A stretch of DNA of 64,000 nucleotides, from NCBI RefSeq assembly GCF_029948085.1, contig NZ_JARZZP010000003.1, positions 107,695-171,694 of the forward strand, given 5' to 3'. The translations under genes were made by a program, and so were the position numbers. Shown piece after piece: positions 40,933-48,244 of the stretch. Numbering within the stretch: position 1 is the first letter of the stretch; the number at the start of each line of letters is the position of its first letter. The notes under the pieces were generated by a model. It saw only the letters and a program-made list of their open reading frames with translations. It ran no database searches and was not told the origin of the DNA. Source of the DNA: Streptococcus taonis (GTDB taxonomy: Bacteria > Bacillota > Bacilli > Lactobacillales > Streptococcaceae).

Positions 40933-41739
40933 ATGAGTATTAAACTAATCGCTGTCGATATCGACGGAACCCTTGTCAACAGTAAGAAGGAGATCACTCC
41001 TGAAGTATTTTCTGCCATCCAAGATGCCAAACAAGCTGGTGTCAAAGTTATGATTGCAACTGGACGTCCTATCGCAGGAGTTGCCAAACTTCTAGATGAC
41101 TTGAAATTACGAGATGAAGGTGACTATGTAGTGACCTTCAACGGTGCCCTTGTTCAAGAAACCGCTACAGGACATGAGATTATCAGCGAATCCTTGACTT
41201 ATGAAGATTATCTAGATATGGAATTCCTCAGTCGCAAACTTGGCGTCCACATGCATGCTATTACTAAGGATGGTATCTATACTGCCAATCGCAATATCGG
41301 AAAATATACCGTTCACGAATCGACCCTCGTCAGCATGCCCATCTTCTACCGCACTCCTGAAGAAATGGCTGACAAGGAAATCGTCAAGTGTATGTTTATC
41401 GATGAACCCGAGATTCTCGATGCTGCGATTAAAAAAATCCCAGCAGAATTTTACGAACGCTACTCTATCAATAAATCTGCTCCTTTCTACCTTGAACTCC
41501 TCAAAAAGAATGTAGACAAGGGTTCAGCCATCACTCACCTAGCTGAAAAACTAGGATTGACCAAAGATGAAACCATGGCTATCGGAGACGAAGAAAATGA
41601 CCGTGCTATGCTTGAAGTCGTAGGTAACCCAGTTGTTATGGAAAATGGAAATCCAGAACTCAAAAAAATCGCCAAATACATCACCAAAACAAATGATGAA
41701 TCAGGCGTTGCCCATGCGATCCGTACATGGGTACTGTAA
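40933..41739 (+). CDS. Cof-type HAD-IIB sugar phosphatase (YidA-like)
   Basis: The 268-residue protein has HAD motif I (DIDGTLVN), motif II in MIATGRP, a C2B cap (about residues 85-190) and motifs III/IV in KGSAITHLAEKLG and AIGDEENDRAMLEVVG. YidA relatives dephosphorylate sugar phosphates and flavin-type metabolites; the physiological substrate is unknown. An AGAGGAAA site precedes the ATG. It is the last core gene before the accessory region. Confidence 0.93.
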   Translation: MSIKLIAVDIDGTLVNSKKEITPEVFSAIQDAKQAGVKVMIATGRPIAGVAKLLDDLKLRDEGDYVVTFNGALVQETATGHEIISESLTYEDYLDMEFLSRKLGVHMHAITKDGIYTANRNIGKYTVHESTLVSMPIFYRTPEEMADKEIVKCMFIDEPEILDAAIKKIPAEFYERYSINKSAPFYLELLKKNVDKGSAITHLAEKLGLTKDETMAIGDEENDRAMLEVVGNPVVMENGNPELKKIAKYITKTNDESGVAHAIRTWVL

Positions 41740-41785
41740 AAAAATTTAAATATAGAAAAAGCACTCCAGAAGTTAGAGATACTGT

Positions 41786-41833
41786 ACTGACCCCAAAAGT
41801 TAGACAGAAAAAATCTTACTTTTGGGGTGCAGT
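41786..41833. mobile_element. IS3-family end pair (remnant or fold-back)
   Basis: ACTGACCCCAAAAGT and ACTTTTGGGGTGCAGT face each other as an inverted repeat with only 17 bases between. CCCCAAAAGTTAGAC-type ends are typical of IS3-family (IS150 group) insertion sequences in streptococci. The transposase between the ends has been lost, leaving a fold-back that can also act as a hairpin. Confidence 0.6.
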
Positions 41834-41885
41834 TTAAGGTTCAGTATTTTTTGTCTCTAGTTCTATCCCCTAAATAATTTTTAAA

Positions 41886-41925
41886 TCTGAAAAAGGTAGT
41901 ACATTATGTAAAACCTTTTTCATTT
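41886..41925. terminator. possible bidirectional terminator
   Basis: AAAAAGGT and AACCTTTTT arms flank about 14 bases in the spacer between the HAD gene and the MFS fragment. The stem is A/T-rich, so the call is moderate. Confidence 0.5.
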
Positions 41926-41975
41926 TTTTATTTTACTACGAATTAATATTATTTTTTCTAATGATAATTAATCCA

Positions 41976-42452
41976 CTAATCTTCCTTTATAAATATTGCA
42001 GTTCTTTTCTTAGTTAGCTTTTTTTCATAACTCTTTATAAGAATAACCAATAAACTACTTAGTAATCCCAAAATAACTAGACTTAATCTCGGGTTTAAAA
42101 GCCAATTAAAATAAGCAGCCAGTATCCCTCCAAAAGGAGCAAAAATGGTAGCTATTACAAAAGAACTAGAAAGTATTTTACCAATATTATACTCAGTACT
42201 TTCTTGTTGCTGTATTGTTGTAATTGAGACAGAAGCTATTGTAATTAGTCCACTCAAAATTGAGTAACAAATTCCAAAAAAAATCCAATTTTCTACTATT
42301 CCGCTTGCCATAATGACAAGTGGGATAGTTGCCATTGATATATTCATTAGGATAAAGGTATCCTTCTTATTCAAAAAAGTAGAAAGAAGGGTTACTGCTA
42401 TCAAACTACCAAATCCAGCAATGGAGTAAACAATCCCAACAAGACTATTGGA
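41976..42452 (-). pseudogene. C-terminal fragment of an MFS transporter
   Basis: About 158 residues remain, with five hydrophobic segments typical of the second half of a major facilitator transporter. The frame reads KLSNSLVGIVYSIAGFGSL and continues through ATIPLVIMASGIVENW to IFAPFGGILAAYFNWLLN. There is no ATG and no N-terminal half; the frame opens directly behind the stop codon of the CYTH gene (42458). This looks like a deletion joining two genes. It is probably non-functional. Confidence 0.75.
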
Positions 42453-42457
42453 TAATT

Positions 42458-43015
42458 TTAATTACGTCCATTTTTTTCTCGCATTAATTGGACATAGCCC
42501 TTTGTTTCTATTTTTGAATTTAAAAACGAGAACTCTCCGCACATTTTATCATAAAAATTATTATAATCTTTTTTTGAAAAATCTCCTAAAATCTCTATCT
42601 CAAGATAAAATCCAAGACCATCAATCTTATCTAGATTAATCGTTTTATTTTCTAATTCATCATGATAAGTCTTTCTATGTTTACTTATTGTGAAAATATT
42701 TGAAAAACCATCTTGCAAGATATTCCTTACAAATTCTAATTTTTCAGATTCTAACTCTATTTCACTTTCACTCCACATTCCTTGTTTTATCGTTTCTTTT
42801 CTTGTAAAAACACATGCTTTATTATCATCTTCTTGGCGAATTCTGTAGATAAAGCTACCTACCTCATCATTTTCAAATTCTCTTCCTTTTGTTTTAAAAT
42901 ATTTATCAACTTGCTTATTTTCATTCTTAAATTTATAAGATTTTTCTAAATATGAAATAGCATTATTATAATCTTTCTCATCGTTGAGTTCAAATCTAAC
43001 TTCTAATTCATTCAT
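42458..43015 (-). CDS. CYTH domain protein (class IV adenylate cyclase/ThTPase-like)
   Basis: The 185-residue protein has CYTH-fold features in order: NELEVRFEL (ExExRF), YFKT, FIYRIRQ, VFTRKETIK, ISKHRKTYH and LDKIDGLGFYLEIEIL. CYTH enzymes act on triphosphate substrates with a tunnel of charged residues; closest by eye is the CyaB/class IV cyclase type. The substrate is not known. AGAGAGGT precedes the ATG. A consensus promoter lies 112-140 bases upstream. The C-terminus abuts the MFS remnant. Confidence 0.78.
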   Translation of the reverse strand: MNELEVRFELNDEKDYNNAISYLEKSYKFKNENKQVDKYFKTKGREFENDEVGSFIYRIRQEDDNKACVFTRKETIKQGMWSESEIELESEKLEFVRNILQDGFSNIFTISKHRKTYHDELENKTINLDKIDGLGFYLEIEILGDFSKKDYNNFYDKMCGEFSFLNSKIETKGYVQLMREKNGRN

Positions 43016-43124
43016 TAATTTTACCTCTCAATTCTTCAAAGGCTGAAGTCTCTTTACATTCACTCAGTCTATAGTTAGTTTCTGTAGATGTTTTATGGAC
43101 AAAAAGCCTAATATTTTCTTGCAC
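43008..43124 (-). CDS. possible 38-residue ORF upstream of and overlapping CYTH gene
   Basis: A GTG-initiated frame of 38 codons overlaps the CYTH start by eight bases. Its amino acid composition looks protein-like (it contains LSECKETSAFEELRGKIN). The GTG is only two bases after the -10 box of the promoter at 43127-43155, so a transcript from that promoter would be at best leaderless. It may be a remnant of a longer gene or a chance frame. Confidence 0.25.
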   Translation of the reverse strand: MQENIRLFVHKTSTETNYRLSECKETSAFEELRGKINE

Positions 43125-43126
43125 TC

Positions 43127-43155
43127 ATTTTAGCACTTCAATATAATAATGTCAA
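43127..43155 (-). promoter_or_regulatory. consensus promoter upstream of CYTH gene
   Basis: TTGACA (43150-43155) and TAAAAT (43127-43132) with 17-base spacing form a near-perfect sigma-A promoter, located between the regulator gene and the CYTH gene. Confidence 0.8.
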
Positions 43156-43249
43156 GAATTTTGATAATATTTTTTTATTTATTTTTGTTAAATACATATT
43201 TGTATCTTTCTGGATTAAAAAAACGATGCTTAATTGAACATCGTCTTTA

Positions 43250-44116
43250 CTATTCTGTTATATCTGCAATATAATGCTCGATTTTAAGAGCCATTGACAT
43301 ATTGCCCTCAAGCTTATACAGGAAATAAGCCGTTTCAAAGTAATCTTTTACTGCAACTTTAGAAGAAAAATTCTTACTGACATTTCCCATCAATAAATAC
43401 AAATCAGCCAAAAGATATGTTGTTCTATACGTCTTACATTGCTTTATCGTATTTGTGATTTTAGTAATAGCTTCCTCAGTATTATTCTGCAACCATAGGT
43501 AGCGACAAACATTATAATTAAATTTAATAGAAAGGTTTAATTCTTCAATTGTGTTTAATTTGAGTTGATTTACTTGATACTCTAACTTTTCTCGAATTTC
43601 ATTAAAACTTTCTAAATCTTCAATATCATAATAAAAATTGAATAGAGTATTTGAAACCTTAAGATAGGTCAAGTCAGATACACTTAACTGAGACAGTACC
43701 TTCTCCAATCTTGCCACAGCCTCCTCTTTTTGCCCATAGAGATAAAAATCTATAAGAGATTTTATCCACTCCATATAAAACTTATCTACTAAAGACAAGC
43801 GATGTACCTTTACACTCTCTAATTCATATATATATTTCAAAGACTCATAATTTCGATTTGTAATAAAAGTCTGGGCTAACTTCTTAAACTCTGATAGCTC
43901 ATCAATCTCCACTCCAATCTGCTTATTAAAAAAATAATCTATACTAACTTTTAACTTCTTAGACAGAGCATATAAAAAGTCTGCTCCTGGAGTAAATTCT
44001 CCATTCTCCAATCGACTAATCTGTCCCTGTTTACATATCCCCTCAGCCAATTCTCGCTGAGACATTTTTAATTCTTTTCGTCTATTTTTTAATCTTGTTG
44101 CTAATAGTGTACCCAC
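43250..44116 (-). CDS. PlcR-like (RRNPP) HTH-TPR transcriptional regulator
   Basis: The 288-residue protein has an N-terminal XRE-type HTH (about residues 5-62, LKNRRKELKMSQRELAEGIC then QISRLENGEFTPGADFL). A helical TPR-like region of about 220 residues follows. This is the architecture of peptide-sensing RRNPP regulators such as PlcR and pneumococcal TprA. Such proteins usually bind a small secreted peptide encoded nearby; I found no convincing cognate peptide gene. The likely target is the promoter at 43127-43155, directly downstream. A hairpin (GATGCTTAATTGAACATC) at 43226-43243 may terminate it. Confidence 0.82.
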   Translation of the reverse strand: MGTLLATRLKNRRKELKMSQRELAEGICKQGQISRLENGEFTPGADFLYALSKKLKVSIDYFFNKQIGVEIDELSEFKKLAQTFITNRNYESLKYIYELESVKVHRLSLVDKFYMEWIKSLIDFYLYGQKEEAVARLEKVLSQLSVSDLTYLKVSNTLFNFYYDIEDLESFNEIREKLEYQVNQLKLNTIEELNLSIKFNYNVCRYLWLQNNTEEAITKITNTIKQCKTYRTTYLLADLYLLMGNVSKNFSSKVAVKDYFETAYFLYKLEGNMSMALKIEHYIADITE

Positions 44117-44212
44117 GTTTGCATTTTCCTTTTCTATTCGATTTCAATTTTAATTGTAACATGATTAAATTTTAAATACAAATTATATATAAACAATGAC
44201 TAGATAGGTTAT

Positions 44213-44437
44213 TTATTTTTGAAAACCTATCCCTTCTTCTTTTGAAATTTTCTTACTCAAATGATTGATAAAACTACTAACGTTAAATGTACTAAATGTT
44301 AGACTATCACGTTTAGATTTTGCTATTGATAGATTTAACAGACCAGAAATAGTCTTGTACAACATATCAAATTCAGAGGAATAATAAGGATTTTCCCCAT
44401 TTTTTACGCTCTCTAGTTCATAACAATCAATTCATCT
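44213..44437 (-). pseudogene. orphan C-terminal coding fragment
   Basis: A frame of about 70 codons reads YELESVKNGENPYYSSEFDM and continues through SIAKSKRDSLTFSTFNVSSF to KEEGIGFQK and a stop. It has no start codon of its own and is closed upstream by a stop at the junction with an IS3 OrfA relic. The composition is clearly protein-like, so this is probably the tail of a gene truncated by the insertion. I do not recognise the family. Confidence 0.5.
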
Positions 44438-44448
44438 TGTCACAAACC

Positions 44449-44545
44449 TTAGCCCAAAAAATCCACACCAAATCTTTTCGAAAGCTGTTTAAAGCTTTGT
44501 ACTTGCTTTCTGAATTCATAAATCTGAACCTTTACCTCATTTGTC
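44449..44545 (-). pseudogene. IS3-family OrfA (HTH) relic
   Basis: The minus strand encodes TNEVKVQIYEFRKQVQSFKQ followed by LSKRFGVDFLG and a stop. This resembles the N-terminal helix-turn-helix of IS3/IS150-group OrfA proteins (typically DKVQIYELRKQGQSFKQLS). Only about 33 codons survive. Confidence 0.65.
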
Positions 44546-44557
44546 CAATTCCATAAT

Positions 44558-44597
44558 AAAAATAAGGACATTCTAATAAAGGAAGTCCTTATTTTTT
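44558..44597. terminator. hairpin at the IS3 relic
   Basis: AAAAATAAGGAC and GTCCTTATTTTTT arms flank 15 bases. The A and T runs make this a good bidirectional terminator, or a remnant of an IS end. Confidence 0.6.
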
Positions 44598-44664
44598 AAC
44601 TAATAGATGTCAAAGTTACTTTGCAGATCCACTTTATCTATAATCATTGATCAAAATATAACTT

Positions 44665-44683
44665 TTGGTCAAAATTTGGTCAA
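44665..44683 (-). repeat. TTGGTCAA pair outside attL
   Basis: Two copies of TTGGTCAA (44665-44672 and 44676-44683) are spaced by 11 bases. They are the reverse complement of the TTGACCAA pairs found inside both ends of the integrated element (44890-44908, 54664-54682). Being outside the left att repeat, this pair may be the relic of an earlier related insertion. Confidence 0.55.
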
Positions 44684-44781
44684 AAAAATTAAAAATGCTA
44701 AATTATTTTTAAAAATGAACTTGAGAAAATTGCCTTCAAATAAACATTTTGAATATTCTTTATATTTCTTTATGCTTCTTG

Positions 44782-44795
44782 ATATGCCCCCTGCA
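44782..44795. repeat. attL core repeat
   Basis: ATATGCCCCCTGCA is identical to 54726-54739, the 3' end of tRNA-Arg plus three flanking bases. It marks the left boundary of the element. Confidence 0.85.
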
Positions 44796-44889
44796 TGCAA
44801 ACTAGCGTTAAAATAAGTTAAAAAAAATAACCGAGAAACGATTAAATCAAGATATTATCACACGCTAGTTAGTATTGAAATTGAGGAAA

Positions 44890-44908
44890 TTGACCAATGG
44901 TTGACCAA
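44890..44908 (+). repeat. integrase arm-type site pair, left end
   Basis: Two TTGACCAA octamers (44890-44897 and 44901-44908) have an 11-base period, about 95 bases inside attL. The same phased pair occurs at the right end. Such phased direct repeats fit arm-binding sites of tyrosine integrases (compare the DR2 repeats of Tn916). Confidence 0.65.
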
Positions 44909-44924
44909 ATAAATTTTTAGTTTT

Positions 44925-44933
44925 TGCTATAAT
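44925..44933 (+). promoter_or_regulatory. extended -10 promoter near left end
   Basis: TGCTATAAT is an extended -10 box; a TTGACC within the arm repeat lies 21 bases upstream, which is too far for a normal -35. No protein-coding frame follows on the plus strand, but a structured sequence with a terminator does. Confidence 0.5.
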
Positions 44934-44939
44934 TTCTAA

Positions 44940-45104
44940 GTTAAAAATTTAATAATCACAATTTTTGATACATAGTTCGATACCATGTTCGGCACAATCG
45001 GTATAGTCCAATATTCATTCTCAAAACTAGTTTAAATAGCGCAGTCTTTTCAACTAGTTTTGTGAATACAAAAAATCTTCCTACATATGTAAGAAGATTT
45101 TTTA
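44940..45104 (+). ncRNA. candidate small RNA at the element left end
   Basis: About 165 bases lie between an extended -10 box and a terminator. They contain a perfect 11-base stem (CAAAACTAGTT at 45022-45032 with AACTAGTTTTG at 45052-45062) and end in the terminator hairpin at 45070-45104. There is no open frame of note. It could be a regulatory RNA, or a single-strand or transfer origin. The evidence is structural only. Confidence 0.4.
45070..45104. terminator. terminator after the surface protein gene
   Basis: AATCTTC and GAAGATT arms enclose the palindrome TACATATGTA and are flanked by A and T runs, giving a bidirectional terminator for the convergent transcripts. Confidence 0.85.
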
Positions 45105-45109
45105 TTATT

Positions 45110-47719
45110 CTAGTTCTTTCTACGTACCGTTACAAGTCCAAATGCTCCAAGAATTGCACCGAGTACCAACATTGCAATACTCGATGATTCGCCTGTTTCT
45201 GGCAATGATTTTGCACGTTCTACCCGTGAATAAGTCGGCTTACTTGATGCCTGTTGCTGACTTGTGTATGTTTGACCCTTTACGATAACATTCCCTTTGT
45301 TGTCAATAGTAACATTTTTATCACTTGCGTAAGCCTGCTTAGATTTATCAGTGTTCGCTTTTTGATGTTCAACATTAATTGGTTTTGTATCACGTACAAC
45401 AACTTTTCCATCAACAATTTCAACATCTTTACCTGAAACAATAGCTTCTTTTAGTGCTTTAATATCAATTTCAGGACGCTCTTCAGAAACTGGTGTGTCT
45501 TTAGGTACAGCAACAATTGTTCCATCAGATAATTTTGTAACGTTGTTGTGTTTTGATTTTTCTTCTAAATCTTGAAGCTTATCAAACGTTTCTTGAAGCT
45601 TAGCTAGTTTTGCTTGCTCCTCAACAAGTTTTGTAGTAATAGCACTAACTTTATTCTTTTCATTTTCTGCTTTTTCTTTAACTTCAAGAAGTTTTGCTTC
45701 TTTTTCTTTCAGCTCTGCTTTTGTTTGTGCAAGCTTTTCTGAACTGTCAACATAACTTTTTAATTCTTCAGCAAGAGCTTTAGCTTCTGTAACCAAACGG
45801 TCTTTTTCTTCAACCAATTTGGCTTTTTGAGCTTGAAGGTTTTCAAGTTTGCTTTGTTGATGAGCAAGTTCAGTATTAGCATCAGTAAGAGCTTGAACTT
45901 TGATTTCTTGAACACGTTTAGCTGATTCAAGAGCTGATTTAGCATCATCAAGAGCTTGTTTCTTAGAAGCAAGGTCAGCTGAGAAGTTATCAACTGCTTT
46001 TTGAGCTTCAGCTTGACGTTTTTGTGCATTGTCAAGAGCAAGTTTTGCAAGGCGCAAATTGTTTTCAGCAATAGTAGTTTGGATTGGTGTAGCATTAGCG
46101 TCAGCCAATGTCTTTTCTGCTGAAGTTTTAAGGTCTAAAGCGTTAGCATAGTCAGTTGATGCTTGTTTAAGAGCATCATTTGCTTTTTCTGAAGCGGTTT
46201 GAGCTTGTTCTTTTTCAGCTTTAGCATCTTCGTATGCTTTCTGAATAGCTTCAGCATTTGTTGGGTTAGCGATTGATTTACCTTTGTCTGCGGTAACAAT
46301 GACTAACCAGTATTGACCATTGATGTTTGCAATGTCAAGACCAACATTTGAAGTGCTGTAAAGGTTATTTTCTAAATGTCCCCAGTTTGATGGCGCATCA
46401 GCAAATGATGTACGCATTAAGGCATCAACAACAGCTTCTTTCAAATCGTACATAGTTTTGATTTCTGATTTAGGTGCGATACCAGCTAGGTTTTCTGTTC
46501 TAGCAGTAAGCTTTTGTCCAGCTAACAAACTGATGTGTCCGTGTGTAAGTGGACTTTGAGCTCGTTCTTTGTACGCTTTAGCACGATTTGAAGCAACTTC
46601 AATCATTTCTTTTGTAACTGATGTGTCGTTGGTTACACCAAGTTTTCTACGAATTTGATTCAATCCTTCAACATATAAGTGAGAAATTTCTTCTTTTTGT
46701 TCTTGAGTCAGATTGTCAATATCAACAGGTTGATTCTTGGCGTTTTTACCAATTGAAACTTCTGTGTTTTCAATTGCTTTAGCTCCAGAGTCAGTCATGA
46801 AGTCATTGTCACCTGAAGTTTTATCTTCTTTGAATTGAGTCAAATTTGGAATTTTGACAATATCAACGCTATCTAAAGCTTTAGTAGCTTTTTCAAGTTT
46901 ATCTTCAGCTTGAGAAAGTTTTGTTGTAGCACCATTAGCTTTTGTAGTAGCTGATTCAAGGTTGTCTTTAGCATCATTAACTAAAGTTGCTTTAGCATCA
47001 ACATCTGCTTGCGCATTGTCAATAGCTTCTTGACGTTTTTGGTCAGCTTTCTTAGCATCAGTTAAAGCTGTGTCTGCAAGAGTAACATTCTTTTCAGCAC
47101 CCTTAGTTTCAGCTTTAGCTTCTTCAAGTTTATCTTCAGCTTGAGCAAGTCCAGTTCCTGAAATTGCATCTTTAGCAGATTGAACTTGTTCTTCTTTAGC
47201 AGAAACATTAGCATTAGCATCTTTAAGCTCTTGTTCAGCGCTAGACACGTTTGTTTGAGCTTTATCTACAACTTCAGTTTGGGTTGCAATGTTAGCGTTA
47301 GCAGTAGCTGTGTCTTTAGCGTTAGCGTCTTGGTCAGCAAGATTAGCTTTCTGGTCTGCTTTATTAGCTTCAATGTTTTGAGGTGTAGCTTTAGAAGCAA
47401 CTTCTTCAGCATGTTTAACAGCTTCAGTAGCTTCAGTAACTTCTGTTTGAGCGCTAGACACTTGTTTGTTAGCTTCATTAGCTTTATTTTGTGCATCAGT
47501 AAGTTGTTCTTTAGTTTGTTCTACAACTTTCTTTTGAGCATCAAGAGCTGGTTTTACGTCTGATGATTTTTCAGCAGAAGGCTTTTCAACAAGTGCTGGT
47601 TCATTTACGCTTGTTGCCGTATCTACATCAGAGTTAGCTTCTTGAGCAAATGCAGGCACAACAGCTGATGCAAGCCCAATAACTGCTGTTGTAGTTAACG
47701 TTTGCAATTTTTTCATCAA
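45110..47719 (-). CDS. Sec10/PgrA (PrgA)-like LPxTG surface protein
   Basis: The 869-residue protein has a signal peptide (about 1-25, ending PAFA), a long Ala/Lys/Glu-rich coiled coil (about 55-285) and a globular CAP-like domain (about 290-480, with LNQIRRKLGV, PLTHGHISLLAG and NVGLDIANINGQYW). A second coiled coil (about 485-740), a linker, the LPETG anchor (839-843), a hydrophobic segment and RRKN follow. This matches the Sec10/PgrA surface-exclusion family. In Enterococcus the PrgA protein of pCF10 reduces entry of the same conjugative plasmid. Here it is the main cargo, so an exclusion or adhesion role is likely but unproven. It is anchored by sortase A. Confidence 0.85.
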   Translation of the reverse strand: MMKKLQTLTTTAVIGLASAVVPAFAQEANSDVDTATSVNEPALVEKPSAEKSSDVKPALDAQKKVVEQTKEQLTDAQNKANEANKQVSSAQTEVTEATEAVKHAEEVASKATPQNIEANKADQKANLADQDANAKDTATANANIATQTEVVDKAQTNVSSAEQELKDANANVSAKEEQVQSAKDAISGTGLAQAEDKLEEAKAETKGAEKNVTLADTALTDAKKADQKRQEAIDNAQADVDAKATLVNDAKDNLESATTKANGATTKLSQAEDKLEKATKALDSVDIVKIPNLTQFKEDKTSGDNDFMTDSGAKAIENTEVSIGKNAKNQPVDIDNLTQEQKEEISHLYVEGLNQIRRKLGVTNDTSVTKEMIEVASNRAKAYKERAQSPLTHGHISLLAGQKLTARTENLAGIAPKSEIKTMYDLKEAVVDALMRTSFADAPSNWGHLENNLYSTSNVGLDIANINGQYWLVIVTADKGKSIANPTNAEAIQKAYEDAKAEKEQAQTASEKANDALKQASTDYANALDLKTSAEKTLADANATPIQTTIAENNLRLAKLALDNAQKRQAEAQKAVDNFSADLASKKQALDDAKSALESAKRVQEIKVQALTDANTELAHQQSKLENLQAQKAKLVEEKDRLVTEAKALAEELKSYVDSSEKLAQTKAELKEKEAKLLEVKEKAENEKNKVSAITTKLVEEQAKLAKLQETFDKLQDLEEKSKHNNVTKLSDGTIVAVPKDTPVSEERPEIDIKALKEAIVSGKDVEIVDGKVVVRDTKPINVEHQKANTDKSKQAYASDKNVTIDNKGNVIVKGQTYTSQQQASSKPTYSRVERAKSLPETGESSSIAMLVLGAILGAFGLVTVRRKN

Positions 47720-47881
47720 TTTCTCCTTTAATCACATTATTGAGTGATTTTTATAGTTTCATTATGTTATTTTATCATTAATCGGTGTAATATTCAACAC
47801 TTATTATTGTTTTAAGTGTAATTTATGCTACTTATTATTTATAATTTTTATCTTTACAATAATAGGTGAAGGTAAAAAAAT

Positions 47882-48220
47882 ATGAATCAAAATAACTTAC
47901 AAACATTTATTGCAAAAAGAATTAGATACTTACGCCTTAAAAAAGGATTAAGTCAAGAGAAACTCTCAGAATTGGCTGGGTTGGGTTCTAAACATATTCA
48001 TAACATCGAAAACGAAAAATATAATTTTCAAATACAAACACTAAATAAAATTTTAACCGCTCTTGAAGTAGATGAAAGAACTTTTTTTAACTTTGATTTC
48101 CCAATCCAAAGTAAAGAAATTGAAAACATCATCAGCCAACTTGAACAGCTTCCAGAGCCACAAAAAACAGATATTATAGATGCAATATCGACTTTATTAA
48201 ATAATATAAATAACCGCTGA
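47882..48220 (+). CDS. XRE-family HTH regulator
   Basis: The 112-residue protein has an HTH at about residues 10-65 (IRYLRLKKGLSQEKLSELAG, then HIHNIENEKYNF) and a short helical tail. AGGTGAAGG lies before the ATG. It is divergent from the surface protein gene, with a 160-base AT-rich gap that must contain both promoters. It could repress that gene or control the element's replication module; inverted repeats at 49297-49398 are one candidate operator. Confidence 0.85.
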   Translation: MNQNNLQTFIAKRIRYLRLKKGLSQEKLSELAGLGSKHIHNIENEKYNFQIQTLNKILTALEVDERTFFNFDFPIQSKEIENIISQLEQLPEPQKTDIIDAISTLLNNINNR

Positions 48221-48244
48221 CAAAAAAATCAGCGGTTTATTTTT
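48212..48244. terminator. bidirectional terminator between regulator and 348-residue gene
   Basis: Perfect nine-base arms AACCGCTGA and TCAGCGGTT overlap the regulator stop, with A7 in the loop and a T-rich tail. It serves two convergent genes. Confidence 0.85.

Noticed and set aside
44607..44816. A 69-codon plus-strand frame crossing attL
   Set aside because: It is A/T-rich, has no ribosome-binding site, crosses the integration junction and shows no recognisable sequence.
45760..46095. Leu/Lys-rich open frames inside the surface protein gene (also 47180-47563 and 47266-47496)
   Set aside because: They are shadows of the biased Ala/Lys/Glu codons of the coiled coil in the true frame.
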